Below, one piece after another: positions 49,734-60,326 of a stretch of DNA of 64,000 nt. The translations under genes were made by a program, and so were the position numbers. Location of the stretch: positions 186,001 to 250,000 of the forward strand of contig SWBL01000007.1 of NCBI GenBank assembly GCA_024195585.1. Reading direction: 5' to 3'. This DNA is from Aureobasidium sp. EXF-3400 (taxonomy: Eukaryota > Ascomycota > Dothideomycetes > Dothideales > Saccotheciaceae). The stretch's first letter is position 1, and each line of letters opens with the position of its first letter. Below the pieces are notes generated by a model. It was not told the DNA's origin. It made no database searches and was given only the letters and a program-made list of their open reading frames with translations.

Positions 49734-50260
49734 TTACTTCAGCTTCTCCTTGATCAGCTCAACGAAGGTGTCGTTCTGGTCCTCATCTCAGTTGACGATC
49801 TCATCCTCCTCCTTGATGGTGAGACAATCCTCGGCGAAGGTGATGACGTTGAGAGCGGCATCCTTGTCGCCTCCAGCGTGGTGGACCATGGCCTGGAGAA
49901 GGCGGCCGGACTCTGTGAAGAAGGACTTTGCAGCCTTCTAAGGAGTAGTGTTGACGCCAACACCGCTGATGATGTTGATCTTGGTCAAGTTGCGGCAGTC
50001 AGCGAGCAAGGTCATGCAAGGCATGGCGGTGGCCTTCACGTAGCCAGCGATGGTGATGGCAACCATGGCCTTGCGGGCCTCATCGCTGATCATGCTGAGG
50101 AAATTCAGCGCAGTGGTGGTGGTATCGGAACGCAGTCGCAATCGAGAGACTGCTCAAAATGGCCGGTCTTGTTGATGACCTGGGCGGCAGCGCTCTTGAT
50201 GTTCTTCTTGGGCTGGCCCAGAATATGGATGGGGCTGACTGGACTGGCGACTGGTTGATG
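49734..50260 (-). pseudogene. Decayed pseudogene of an unidentified fungal gene
   Basis: On the minus strand, a clearly coding-like frame (C/G-ending codons) runs from about 50140 to a TAA at 49734-49736. It is broken by TAG at 49938-49940 and TGA at 49788-49790. Upstream, coding character continues in another frame to about 50260 (LGQPKKNIKSAAAQV), so there is also at least one frameshift. Intact stretches include ISDEARKAMVAITIAGYV and KAAKSFFTESGRLLQAMV. Both stops can be explained by single C-to-T changes (CAG to TAG, CGA to TGA). I do not recognise the family; the original product was probably a small soluble protein of about 170 residues or more. Confidence 0.6.
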
Positions 50261-50796
50261 TATGTGTTAGATAGCAAAGTTTGAGCGGAACAGGACTTTG
50301 TCATGGGCTTTATTTGTATTTCAGATCCGGTGGGATCTTAGCCAAGAGTGGTGGCAGAAGTTGATCTCGGTGGCCATTTCAGTGAAAGGTCTCGTTTTCG
50401 GCGTTGTGGTTGCGGCAGACGGTGATCATAAGATCGGAGTCAGCCTCGAAGGCTGCAGCCTCGGCACAAAACATCGCCCTGTACCTCATCGACTGGCTGT
50501 AGGAAGATCTCTAGGTATTATGTGGAGCTTTTGTCGCTGGTATGTCAAAGGAGGAAAGCTGGTAGAAGTTGTCGGACTTTCTCGAGAAAAGTGTTTGAGT
50601 GCTATCGTCTTCGATGTTTGGGCTCCGTCTGATGCAAAAAGAGAAAGTTTCTGTGAGTGAAGGGAGCATGCGGCGATCTTATTGAGGCAATAGGGGTTTA
50701 GTTGTTGCGGTAAAGGAAGTGTGGGTGAGGTGGAAATGAATGATTCTGGTCTTTGGTTCTTTGTAGAACGATCGGAAGTGATGCGGAGTTGGAGAG
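50261..50796. other. Intergenic region, nothing recognised
   Basis: About 540 bp between the pseudogene and the next minus-strand gene. A 120-codon plus-strand frame (50298-50660) has no domain. Confidence 0.35.
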
Positions 50797-51654
50797 TCAT
50801 TGTCCTTGGGGGGTGAAATGATGCGTAGCACGATCTGGGTGGCCGGCAGAGAGGGAGCTGGGACGAGCGCTTTGCTGAGGTTGAGTTGTTGCTGCGCTTT
50901 GTTTCTCGACGGCGCCCTTGGATGCGTGGCCTGGGCCGATAAGAGATCTCAACTCATAGTGTGTCTCTGACAGGCTTTGTTCGACTGGATCGGTATACCA
51001 GGTACGCCAGCAGAGCTCCCAATAGAGCTCCTTTAGCCCCTTCACGATCGATTGGCGGCCTTCCGAACGGAACAGGGGCACCGCTGATCGATCAGCAGAT
51101 TGACGGGTTGAGTGATCATGCAGACCCTCAAGGTAACAGTAAGACAGATTAGCATGATGAGCGAAGATAGGAAGAACGTCTTCCCACCATGCTGGAACTC
51201 TGAGCGTGGGTCGTTCGCCAGAGATAGATAGGGCGCCGTTCTCAAAGATGTGGACGTCTTTGAGTGACAGACTGTGCGTTTTCTCGTTGACAAGCCAGTA
51301 GAAGAGGCTGCCTGGGATTCTACAGCTCTCAAGGGCCAACTCAGTAAGCTGAATGCCTCCTCCGGTGGCGTTGAAGGTGTTGGAAATCTTGTGAAAGTGG
51401 ATCATTGAGAGTCCTTTGCCCTCCAGGCGGTGCTGGAAAGGGAAGAACTTGAAGTGAGAAGATGACTTAAAGGGGTCAATATATAGAATGAAAGCGCGTC
51501 GGTCGGGCATGGGATCCATGATCACACTTTGCTCAACGGCAGCGATGAAGGCATGTAGTCTTCTGTGGGTCGCGAGAGGGGGCGGCATGCTAAACGAGAT
51601 TTGTGGGTTGGTTCTGTTCGGCTGAGTTCTTGAAGGGACTTGTAAGATGCTCAA
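50797..51654 (-). CDS. Hypothetical protein resembling the LRR-like part of fungal F-box proteins
   Basis: Single minus-strand frame of 285 residues from the most upstream ATG (51654); a later ATG at 51588 (MPPPLATHRR) is equally likely. The middle (LTELALESCRIPGSLFYWLV, then HSLSLKDVHIFENG and WWEDVLPIFA) follows the leucine-spaced pattern of C-terminal regions in Dothideomycete F-box-like proteins, but no F-box is visible. The tail is Gln/Ser-rich. It could be a truncated F-box protein or the C-terminal remnant of one. Confidence 0.45.
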   Translation of the reverse strand: MSILQVPSRTQPNRTNPQISFSMPPPLATHRRLHAFIAAVEQSVIMDPMPDRRAFILYIDPFKSSSHFKFFPFQHRLEGKGLSMIHFHKISNTFNATGGGIQLTELALESCRIPGSLFYWLVNEKTHSLSLKDVHIFENGALSISGERPTLRVPAWWEDVLPIFAHHANLSYCYLEGLHDHSTRQSADRSAVPLFRSEGRQSIVKGLKELYWELCWRTWYTDPVEQSLSETHYELRSLIGPGHASKGAVEKQSAATTQPQQSARPSSLSAGHPDRATHHFTPQGQ

Positions 51655-52193
51655 TATGGATAGGAGGTTGCTGGAGTTTTCGAAATGGAGGTTGCGTTCG
51701 GAGAATGGTGAAAGTGAAGTGCGGTCCAGTCAAGAAGTGTGAAGCCGTACCCAAACACGAACGACGCCAGCCGCTCGGCGGCTTCACCACGGCTCACAGT
51801 ATCAATGCAGAATGGTCTAGCAAGCTAATTACAAGCACAAATCCGCGCTTCAAAGCTCTGTTCATACTGGAAGATAAAATCTTGCTAGAGATTATTGACA
51901 GAATCTGGGAATTTACTCATTTCGTATACACAGTCAAGTCGGCAAGAGATGGACACAATTCTGACCCAGGAGAGCTTCAGAAGGTTCTGTAAACAAGGCA
52001 GCCATCTATAGTCATGGCAATCAGAAATAGCATAGACAGTTGACCAGAGACGAAGAAGCATGCATAGGAAATCTTTCTTACAAGGTCTATACTGTAACCA
52101 TGTCGTTAGCCACACAAAGACTATGCCTCCTATAAGCATAACAACCAGACTCGCCGTCCTAACTGCGAAAAGAGAGGAAGCAAAAAGAGAAGC
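51655..52193. other. Intergenic region upstream of a tRNA gene's 3' end
   Basis: About 540 bp. A 129-codon plus-strand frame (51603-51992) has no domain. The minus-strand T-run at 52182-52186 is annotated separately. Confidence 0.35.
52182..52186 (-). terminator. Pol III terminator (T5) after the tRNA gene
   Basis: Five T on the minus strand begin 8 nt past the end of the tRNA acceptor stem, the expected place for RNA polymerase III termination. Confidence 0.7.
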
Positions 52194-52335
52194 GCAACTG
52201 CAGGGAATCGAACCCTGAATCTTCACCTTCGTTGCCCGATTCTGACTAGCAGAACCCCCCTTATCCAATGGGGCGGCCGGACTCCAATGCCGGAAGGGAC
52301 CTTCAGTGATGCTCTAGCCATTGAGCCACAGCTGC
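52194..52335 (-). tRNA. tRNA gene with about 70-nt insertion in the anticodon region
   Basis: The minus-strand sequence forms a 7-bp acceptor stem (GCAGCTG with CAGTTGC, one G-U pair). The D arm is GCTC/GAGC with an A box TGGCTCAATGG, and the T arm is CAGGG/CCCTG with a perfect B box GGTTCGATTCC. The discriminator would be G. The span is 142 nt instead of about 72. TCACT and GGTGA can form the anticodon stem, but the loop lacks the usual U33. The hexamer GAAGGT occurs on both sides of the extra sequence, 74 nt apart. The anticodon cannot be assigned; the body recalls tRNA-Arg, an impression only. It is either a long-intron tRNA or an interrupted copy. The downstream T5 supports transcription. 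Confidence 0.65.
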
Positions 52336-53094
52336 TTTTGTTGGTGTTGTGAGTAGTCTTTAGAGATATATATAGGCTAGACTCACACAAGCATACACTA
52401 CAGAGGTGCGGAGAGGATGAGCAGTGGATACTGCGCGGCAGACGCGCTCTCGAGGAAGAGTCTGACACGAATTCAACAGTTGATATGTTCTCACGGTGAC
52501 AACTTTGGAAAGTGGTATGATTAAGATGATTTGGTTCAAAGTAAACTATCGCAATGGGCTGCAAAGAAAAGACAAAAGGCCACCAGGGGCAATTAAGACC
52601 GACCGTAGTCATGAGAAGAGGACGTGAGGGAAAGACAAAAGGCAACAAAGGAAGAAAACAAGAAGGCCCACAGAAAAGACAAAACTTCGATCTCCATTAC
52701 TGAGATGACTGCACCTCCTCTTCTTGCTGGTGAATTCATTGCTTTGAGTGCTTTGAGGGCGCCTCTGCACTGTTGGCGAGCTGAAGATCGTCTCGGGATG
52801 ATTGAGATTGTCGGCTGTGCCTGACATACATAGGGGTAGCGCTGGAGCTGCCGGATCGTGGAATTGGTGATTTTTTGGCTTTGATCTCGGTGGTGGTAGG
52901 GGGAGAAAATGGTAGAAGAACCGTGGAATGGAGTGTGACGGTGAGAGCACAAGAAGGGGTTGTAGGAGTCGTCGGTGATCGATGTTATAAGTCGAGACAC
53001 GCCGTGCTCTGTCGATGTCATATGGCTGTGGCTGAACGCTGCATAATGACAACTGCAGAAGAGTCATGAAGATGTTGGGGGATAGAGCAGCCGA
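52336..53094. other. Intergenic region, nothing recognised
   Basis: About 760 bp upstream of the tRNA. Overlapping minus-strand frames lack domains. Confidence 0.35.
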
Positions 53095-53373
53095 TCATTT
53101 CTTGTTCTTGCTGGCTTTCTTTTGGGTGAAGCGGAGCTTCTTGGTTTTGGTAGCCTTCTTGCGAGGCTTGCGAGGCCCGGAGTTGGGGGCGTTTTCCTTC
53201 TTGTACACCAGACGTGAGCGTTTACAGGTCCGGCAGAAAAATGTCGAAGGCCCACACTCGGATAAACTGGAGTGACTCTCGTGTCCACGGGCAACGAATC
53301 TTCCTCGACCAAAACACGTGAGCGTACAAACAAAGCGTACACCCGTCCAACTTCCAATCCTCGCACTCCACAC
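53095..53373 (-). CDS. Small Lys/Arg-rich frame with a C-x2-C motif
   Basis: The last 55 or so codons of this 92-codon minus-strand frame use almost only C- or G-ending codons and encode a Cys pair (FFCRTCKRSRLVYKK) followed by a very basic tail (RKPRKKATKTKKL). Such codon bias is typical of a highly expressed gene, for example a ribosomal or RNA-binding protein. The first 35 codons look non-coding, so the true start probably lies in another exon. I do not recognise the product. Confidence 0.35.
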   Translation of the reverse strand: MWSARIGSWTGVRFVCTLTCFGRGRFVARGHESHSSLSECGPSTFFCRTCKRSRLVYKKENAPNSGPRKPRKKATKTKKLRFTQKKASKNKK

Positions 53374-53558
53374 GCGTCTAATTCCAAGTTCTATTCCTCC
53401 GTATTACTTCTCAAAACCAGACAACACAAACTCCTGAATCAAACTATCCCATCTACATCACAACCTCCATTATCAAAATTACCTCGGCCAAAACCACTTC
53501 CACCACAATACCTCCACCAAAAAACCTCCACTATCAACACCAACAAATACTACTCACC

Positions 53559-53883
53559 ATGGCTCCCTGGTACGAACCAATGAGAAGCCAGTTCTTCGTC
53601 TCTGGCGTCGTGATCCTCGCATGCCTCGCCTTCTTCCTCATGTGGGCAGTCCGCAACCACGGCCCTCAGGTCTATTTGTGCATTCTCATCGCCATGTTCG
53701 GTATTGGCTCGCTTCAAGGCATCTATGGTATGTTCATCTCTATGCAGTTCGTCAAGCCACTGAGTGCTAATGCTGTAAAAAGTCCTCATCTACCTCTTCA
53801 ATGAGCAGCAGCCTCGCCGCGTCGCCAACGTCAACATCCCTATGGTTGAGTTGGAGCCTTTCGACAGCTCTGATGAGGAGTAA
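53559..53883 (+). CDS. Small two-helix membrane protein
   Basis: Exons 53559-53727 and 53783-53883 join in phase (55-nt GTATGT...AAAAAG intron) into 89 residues. Two hydrophobic helices (about 12-30 and 37-62: SGVVILACLAFFLMW and LCILIAMFGIGSLQGIYVL) precede an acidic tail ending ELEPFDSSDEE. No signal cleavage site is obvious. Function unknown. Size and topology resemble small ER or mitochondrial membrane subunits. Confidence 0.7.
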
Positions 53884-54412
53884 GATGACGAGCGCCAGAA
53901 AGCAAGGCAGGAAGGTCTGAAGTTTGACGGCTGGTATGCTGGAAGAGTTTCAGGGAGGAGCTGGGCAAGAAGGGAGTGTTTAGCACCTCGCACTGCTTCT
54001 TGATAAAGACAAGATGGCATGCTATAGTGTCGAACAGCACAACCTGCAGGCACAGAGATGCGCATTGATCTGCGCAAGATTCGAGAATGATTTCACGGTG
54101 GAGGAGCACAGGAAAGAAAGGGTGTTTGACTTGATAACGGAGTGCTGCAAAGAAAAGAGAAAACAAAAACCTCAACCCAACTCCTTTGCTTCCCTGCTAG
54201 GGGCTCTTGCAACTCAATGATGAAACACTTGCAAAGAAAACAAACTCCTGGAACCAAACTCCTTTCGCTCCTGGGTATCTTGAATGCGCTGATGATGACC
54301 TCCTCCATTACGTTCTTCTTATCATAACTTCATGCTTGTGTGGAAACCTCCTGATTTGTTGTGACCTTGGGGGGCATGCTCATGTGAGACTTGCGCAGTC
54401 AGAGTGTAGTGC
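53884..54412. other. Intergenic region between convergent genes
   Basis: About 530 bp. It contains a near repeat of ACTCCT(T)TGCTTCCCTG/ACTCCTTTCGCTCCTGGG around 54178-54275. No gene seen. Confidence 0.35.
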
Positions 54413-55261
54413 TCAGTACTGGCGAAGGTGACCCATCTTGGCAGCAAGGATCTGCATGAGCTCAGGGCTAGAGTAAAGGTAAGCGAGTGTTGTCATGAAT
54501 GGATAGTAGAATAGGCTTACTCGAGGGGTTGGGTAGTCTGGGCCTTGGTGCCCTCAAGGACAGCAAGGGTGTGGTCGCGCTGTAGGTTGTGGTACTCTGG
54601 GCTACCGTTGCCAAAGAGCAAGGAGACTGTGGCGGATGTCAGTATGGTTGTGCATGAGTTTTGGAGAGAGAGAGGGTGGAGGAGAAGAGTTACCACGCTG
54701 GTACTCCAAAGCACGTTCAGTGTACTCGTTGCCAGAGTAGGAAGTAGTAGGGGCGTACTCGACAGCGGTCTCAGGCTCAACTTCGTGACCGTCGTCGAAA
54801 GGGGAAGCGACGCGAACAGGCTGCTTGCCGCGAGCGATGGCAGACTTGAAGCAGGGGGAGCTGGCGTCAGAGACCTCTTTGCCGTTGTTGATAGAACCCG
54901 AGACAACGAGGGAGCTGTCGGCCTCGTGCTGGTCGTCGAAGGGGGAAGTCATGGCCTTGCGAACCTTAGGAGGAACAGCAAATTTGGTGGGAGTAGAGAG
55001 GTCGACATCCTCAAAGGTGTCGTTGCTGGTGAACGAGTTGTGAGGAGAACGCATGCTGATAGTGGACTCGTGCTCAAACATAGCGACAGCGGTGCTGGAA
55101 GACACAGAGACGTCGAGTTGAGGGATGGGCTTAGTGGTGACAGGCAGGTGGGAGGTGATGCTCTTGGGCATGATGTTGAGGCTAACAACGCGAACCAGGG
55201 GCAGAACCTCAGAATCAGCTTCTTCGCCGCGCATGCAGCACTTGAAGATTTTGGTGAACAT
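54413..55261 (-). CDS. Hypothetical protein with duplicated SPFDD-x-HE motif
   Basis: Three minus-strand exons, 54694-55261, 54521-54626 and 54413-54467, join in frame into 242 residues. The last exon adds DPELMQILAAKMGHLRQY after a GTAAGC...CTCTAG intron, where reading on would stop at once. The N-terminus is Cys-containing (MFTKIFKCCMRGEE), compatible with membrane attachment by palmitoylation. Two copies of SPFDD-[QG]-HE are spaced about 50 residues apart in a Ser/Thr-rich, mostly disordered body. No known domain. Confidence 0.65.
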
Positions 55262-55807
55262 GTTGCGGTTTGTGCGTGAGTTTGATGTTTCCAACGCGCG
55301 TGAGAGAGATGCGGTGATGGCGGATTGTATCAAGAGAAGTTCATGAAGATGAGAATGATGTGTATGGTATTGAATGGATGACAGCTGATGGAAAACGCTG
55401 TGGCGATGTGGTAGAAGAAGAGATGTTGAGAGTGGTGAGTGGAAGTGAAATGTGTGAGAACGAGCAAACGCAGCGCCGAGCCCTAGCCACCCTTACGCGA
55501 ACTTCTATACCAAAGCTTCGATTACGACGACGCTCAGACCACCCGACGACGTGATCAGCAAGCACAGTGACTTACGTGTAATGGATGTGCCAGAGATCTG
55601 GCATTGATTGGTGACGCTCAAGCGGATATACTAAAGGTCCGCCATAGCGTCTGCGCTTTACAATATGAAACAGCTCAACACAACGCTTGATCATTGTATG
55701 TCATTGATCAGTAACCAATTCGATACTTCCGGCGCTCTGATTCTTGCGCCTGGCAATCTGTGCGCTTTGAAACAAAGCTCCTCACAGGATGGAATCCTAT
55801 GCTACCT
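55262..55807. other. Intergenic region, nothing recognised
   Basis: About 550 bp: promoter of the hypothetical gene and 3' flank of the phosphotransferase gene. Confidence 0.35.
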
Positions 55808-57109
55808 TCAATAGCCCCATTTGGTAAGATACTTGTCCAGCGCTGTTCTGATGGTCGCTTTCGTAGCCTGCTTCTGCTCCTCCGTACGTTTTGCCAACCA
55901 TTGCGGCATGTTGAAGAAAGGAGGACAGACATCCAACAGGAACCAGTATATGTCAGCAAGCTCGGCGATGCCTTCAATGTTGGCCGGACCATTGACTTTG
56001 TGTTTCTTCTGCGCAGCTTGCCACAACTGTGCCGTGTTCAAGTCGATTGGGGTATCCTCGCCTGCTTCAAAAGTCGCTGACTCCGGGAACCCCTGAATCT
56101 GGTAGTCTCTCAGGCGGTCCAAGTCACCTCCTTCGAAAGGTCCAGGCACAAGCCCGCCAAACTCCATGAACGAATAGAAGAATTCATCTGCCGGAGAGCC
56201 AATGTGAGAGAAATCAAAGTCAAGCAGTCCGGTGATCTGATGCGTCTCTGGATCAATCAGGATGTTCTCCGCTGCTATACAGAGGTCAGTCGTGCTACGG
56301 GATAGCTGATCGAATACTGACAGATATCTCCATGCACCAGAGTTGACTTCATCGTTTCAAAGGGCTGCAACAACGACCTGAAGCCACCAGATGCATTGAA
56401 ACGGTGCAGTCTCTCCTCCAGGCCGCCTTCTTTCCATCCATCCAAGAGAGGTGTTGTTGCTGTCGAATCCAGTTGCCGGTCGAAGATGCCTTGATACATG
56501 TCCGCGTAGTTGGCGAAAGGCCCGACAGACCACAAAGAAGAGCGTCGAGCAACAACTTTTCCGTTGGCATCAAAACCAAGTCCACCAAAGCCATCCAGTT
56601 CCGGAACGAAGGTTTGGATCATCCCAAAGAGCTCAGCGACTTGGTCAAGGACTAGAGTTTTCTTCTCGATTGAGAGATCAGGCAGGAGGCCACTCAACTT
56701 CTCTCCTTCCATAAACTCTTCGGCAATCCAACCACTGCCGACTGAGCTCGATGCCTCCCAGGCGAATACCTTGGGAATGGGGTTATGCGGCGAACCGGCG
56801 AACGCTCGATGCATGAGAGTAATGGCGGCAACTTCGTTCTCGATACGAACAGTTTCGTCCAGCATTGCGTTGGGGTTGGAGACTCGTGCAACAATCCTGG
56901 TCACAGAAGGATCGAGCTTGTGGGTACCAATTTGAGGAGGAAGCTCGTGGTCTACGTCTTTTACTGAGCTTGATACTTTGAGCTGTACCAAGTTGACGAA
57001 GTTGTTCGAGTCGCGGCCAAGAGGGGATACGGTGTCAACCTCAAGCAAACTGTCAGGGAAGTATCTTCAGTCTGTTAGGGAATACTGACTTCTCGATGCA
57101 ATCTTTCAT
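55808..57109 (-). CDS. Aminoglycoside-phosphotransferase-fold (APH) kinase-like protein
   Basis: Exons 57090-57109, 56322-57049 and 55808-56274 join in frame into 404 residues. Motifs: a nucleotide-binding beta sheet with Glu (RIENEVAAI), the catalytic loop LVHGDISAENIL at about 242-254 created by the second junction, and the magnesium-binding LLDFDFSHIG. These place it in the APH/choline-kinase-like family, common and diverse in fungi; the substrate is unknown. The N-terminus is uncertain: it rests on a 20-nt first exon and a 40-nt intron with donor GTCAGT and branch CCTAAC. The second intron uses the same donor hexamer. An alternative upstream ATG (MSEPKVSTPEAV) does not splice in phase. 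Confidence 0.8.
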
Positions 57110-57751
57110 GGACAAGTGTCCTTATCATGGCTAGACGTTCTTCGAGAGCCGCCACGGCCTCTGGAGTAGACACCTTTGGTTCACTCATAGTGGATTCGAT
57201 GGAGATATTGATTGTTCAAACTTCCAGACCTCCCAGTTTCAACCAACGTAGCTATTTGGGATCAGGTGGTCAATTTATGTTGGTGTCGATTTGGACCGCC
57301 AAGCTGATAGCAGACGGAAGGATTGAAGATATCGCGCCATCGTCTATGCTTATCAGGAAGGTGCTATTGATCTAAAGAATAACCTTGACCGACACCTGCC
57401 TTTACAACAACATACTTAATCATACAAGGCTCCGACCAGTGTCTGATGGACGAGCAAATGTGATTTGCAAATATCAGAACAGAAGCTCAAATAAACTCTT
57501 TTCAGCGAGTGAAGTTGAAACTGCGTTTTAGATTTGATGCCCGAATTCTACCGAGGTTGAACCTTCTTAGACTCGACGACGTCAACTGTTCCCCGGACAA
57601 GCACCAACAAGACCTCCATCGCTCCATCCCAACACACATATATATTTCAATCGCTGCTTTGTTCTGAGAGTCTGAAATACTGGCTACACGCTTTTGGAAA
57701 ACCTTCTTGGCCCAAGTGACTCGACAAAGACCGATTCTGAACAAAGAAATC
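57110..57751. other. Divergent promoter region
   Basis: About 640 bp between the phosphotransferase and methyltransferase genes. A minus-strand start-like frame (MSEPKVSTPEAVAALEERL) lies just upstream of the phosphotransferase and may be a 5' exon I could not join. Confidence 0.35.
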
Positions 57752-58629
57752 ATGACCGACAAACCCACCGACGCCCGCGAGCGTCTCCGCCAAAACTTCC
57801 TCGACCATGACCCAAAGCAACACCCAAACCGCTGGGAACATCTCTGGCAACAAGACGACTTGCCATGGGACAAAGGCTTTGCTTCTCCAGCCTTAGCTGA
57901 TGTTTTGGCCGAAAGAAAGGATTTGCTGCCGACTACGCAATCTGGTCGCCGCTTGCGCGCTTTGGTGCCCGGATGCGGCAAGGGCTATGATGTGCTCTTG
58001 CTTGCCAGTTGGGGATTTGATGCCGTTGGTGTTGAGGCTGCTGCTACTGCTGTCAAGGCTGCGAATGCTGAGTCGAAGGGTTGGGAGGAGAAGCCTGAGT
58101 ATGCGATCAAAGACGAGGCAAAGGGCCGCGGAAATGCCAAATTCGTGTTTGGTGACTTCTTCGAGAAGGACTGGGAGAAGGATGCGATTGGTGAGGATGG
58201 TTCGAAGGAAGGCCAATGGGATCTGATTTATGATTACACCGTAAGTTGCCGTTGTCGCTGTTGGGCCAATGGGTGGCCGCTGACGATGTGCAGTTCTTGT
58301 GCGCTTTGCCTCCAGCACTGCGACCCAGTTGGGCAGCTCGCCAATCCTCGCTGTTGTCGCCAGAAGGTCGTTTGATCTGTCTTGAGTTCCCAACTTACAA
58401 GCCTCCCTCAACTGGTGGACCTCCTTGGGCTCTCCGACCTGAGACTTATCTTGCGCATCTGAATCAACCCGGTAAGGAGGTCGAATATGATGAAGAGGGC
58501 TTTGCCGTTTGGAAAGAGGGCCAGACTCCTGGTAACGGTGCTTTAGAAAGAATCGCGCACTGGAAGCCTGAGAGAACCCACCAGATTGGCGAAGGCACCG
58601 ACAATGTCAGTATCTGGAAGAGAAGATGA
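57752..58629 (+). CDS. Thiol/thiopurine S-methyltransferase family (TPMT) protein
   Basis: Exons 57752-58240 and 58294-58629 join in phase 0 into 274 residues. Family marks: N-terminal RWEHLWQQDDLPWDKG, SAM-binding motif I ALVPGCGKGYD at 70-80, VGVEAAATAV, FGDFF, and DLIYDYTFLCALPPALRPSWA, formed across the intron. These match fungal SAM-dependent thiol methyltransferases related to TPMT and plant thiol/halide methyltransferases, which methylate small thiols, thiocyanate or halides. The location is probably cytosolic. ATG 57752 fits family length. Confidence 0.9.
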
Positions 58630-58832
58630 AAAACCAACTCTCCGCTTCTTGTACAAGTCCCCTCTCAAGCTTGATAGCATGGTTGGAGTCGAGATATAGA
58701 AATGCAAGATATGTCCTCATCATCGTTGCTGTCCAGAGAAGGCCTCCAGAACCTTGTCTCTCACTGGAGCTTCACCGATAATCGTCGAGTTTGTACCTTA
58801 TGATCGTACTACTACAGAGTCAAATGGGGAAC

Positions 58833-59833
58833 TCATTGATGTATTTTGGCCAGCAACCACTCTAGGCACCGGTCCTGAAAGATAATCTCAGTGTCCGGCG
58901 ACATTGTCGCAGTATAGGTCTTCCCATCTACGTCGAACGTTCTGTCTTCCTGACACGAGCCAGAAGGACCAGAACAGGCGCTGAACCTTAGATAGAATGG
59001 TAATCTGTCGTCAATGCCCATCTTCTCCTGACAGGCTCGGTGTGGGTGATGATCCCAATGCTCTGCGATGATCGCATGAGCGGTTGTGATGTGCTCGTGC
59101 CAGTCAACAGGATTTCTGCGGATTGTGTCTGTGTCGATGAAAGCAACGCCCAACTCTGACAGAAAGGTCGGGTATTTATGGCCACGGGGGCGGTTCGTGT
59201 CCTCCGGTAGACAGCAGCTTTCTCTGTACATCGATCAGCATGTGTTCATGAGGAAGACAAAACGGTTACCTACGTATCAATAGAGAGATTTCTGGTGTTG
59301 AAACCGTCTGGTGGGCAGACCGTCTTGGGTGGAGAGCCCTCGTACATGCCTGACATCAGATCTATCTCTGCTAGATCTGTCATAAGCAGCCCGGTGAGCT
59401 TCACAGTGTTGACAGCATCTTCCACAGCACAGTGCTGTACAGGATAGCGCTCTTTTCGAGCTTCGCCATCTGCATATTGATCAAGCAACATCTTTTGTGA
59501 AGTCATGCAGAGGCCGAACTCCTCTGATGCTTCGATGAGCCTGTACTGACCATTGTGGCCTTTGGTTGCCACTTTCCCGTGGGGGCGCAGGCATTTCGCC
59601 ATAGGCTGTACGTCGAAAGACCTCCAGATAGTCTGGTCGAAGTCGAATCCGAGTTTCTGCAACTCTGATTTGTCCCCGTTGGCGGCCCAAAAGGTGACGA
59701 CGAGTGGGATGCTGTTCAGGGGCCAGTCGCTGGCGTAAAACGCAGCTGGGCTTACAGAACGAGCCAGCTCGTAGATGTTGCTGGAGGTTATTTTCTCGCC
59801 GAGAGCGCTGACGTGCTTCTTGGAGGTAGGCAT
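58833..59833 (-). CDS. Hypothetical protein (316 aa)
   Basis: Minus-strand exons 59274-59833 and 58833-59223 join in frame across a 50-nt GTAGGT...TACAG intron. The chosen start is MPTSKKHVSALGEK; the frame stays open to an ATG at 59974 that would add a hydrophobic, Arg-containing leader possibly acting as a mitochondrial presequence. No domain is recognised. The second half contains paired His and Cys residues (WDHHPHRACQEK, FSACSGPSGSC). Confidence 0.65.
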
Positions 59834-60326
59834 GGTTGTTGGGAGTAAGAGAGATGTTCGGGGTGGCGAGGATTGCGGTATAAGAAGTCGAAACTGTAGA
59901 GCGCTGAGTTTCGACAAGGGTTTGGCGAGGATGCGTGATGGGAACAAGAAACAATGGAGCTGACAGTGCAACAACTATGTTACTTTCCTTGAGTCAAAAT
60001 ATGCAATGAGTCTTTGGCGCGAGTTGACTGGGTTGTCTATAGCTTGCGTTGCTTTTGCCTTGCTTAACACCTGTAGTTGCGCGGGATTGAGCAAGTATAA
60101 GACCAAAGGCACTCAAGAAGGATTGGAATAATCCAAAGGATATCGGAAGCCAATGACTGTTTCCGAAGAAATCTCGATGGTGTTTGTTGTTTCCATGGTC
60201 TTGAAGGTGTTTGATTGGTTTGAGCTTGTTGCGTTGCTTCTATCAGACACGCTCCTCCCGGCACGTCAAGGTTTATCCTCACTTCACAACTCATCAAACT
60301 TGCGCAAACTACCACCACTGCTCATT
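59834..60326. other. Divergent promoter region
   Basis: About 490 bp. The frame of the zinc-finger gene is open upstream to 60153, but that stretch is not protein-like, so it is treated as 5' flank. Confidence 0.35.
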
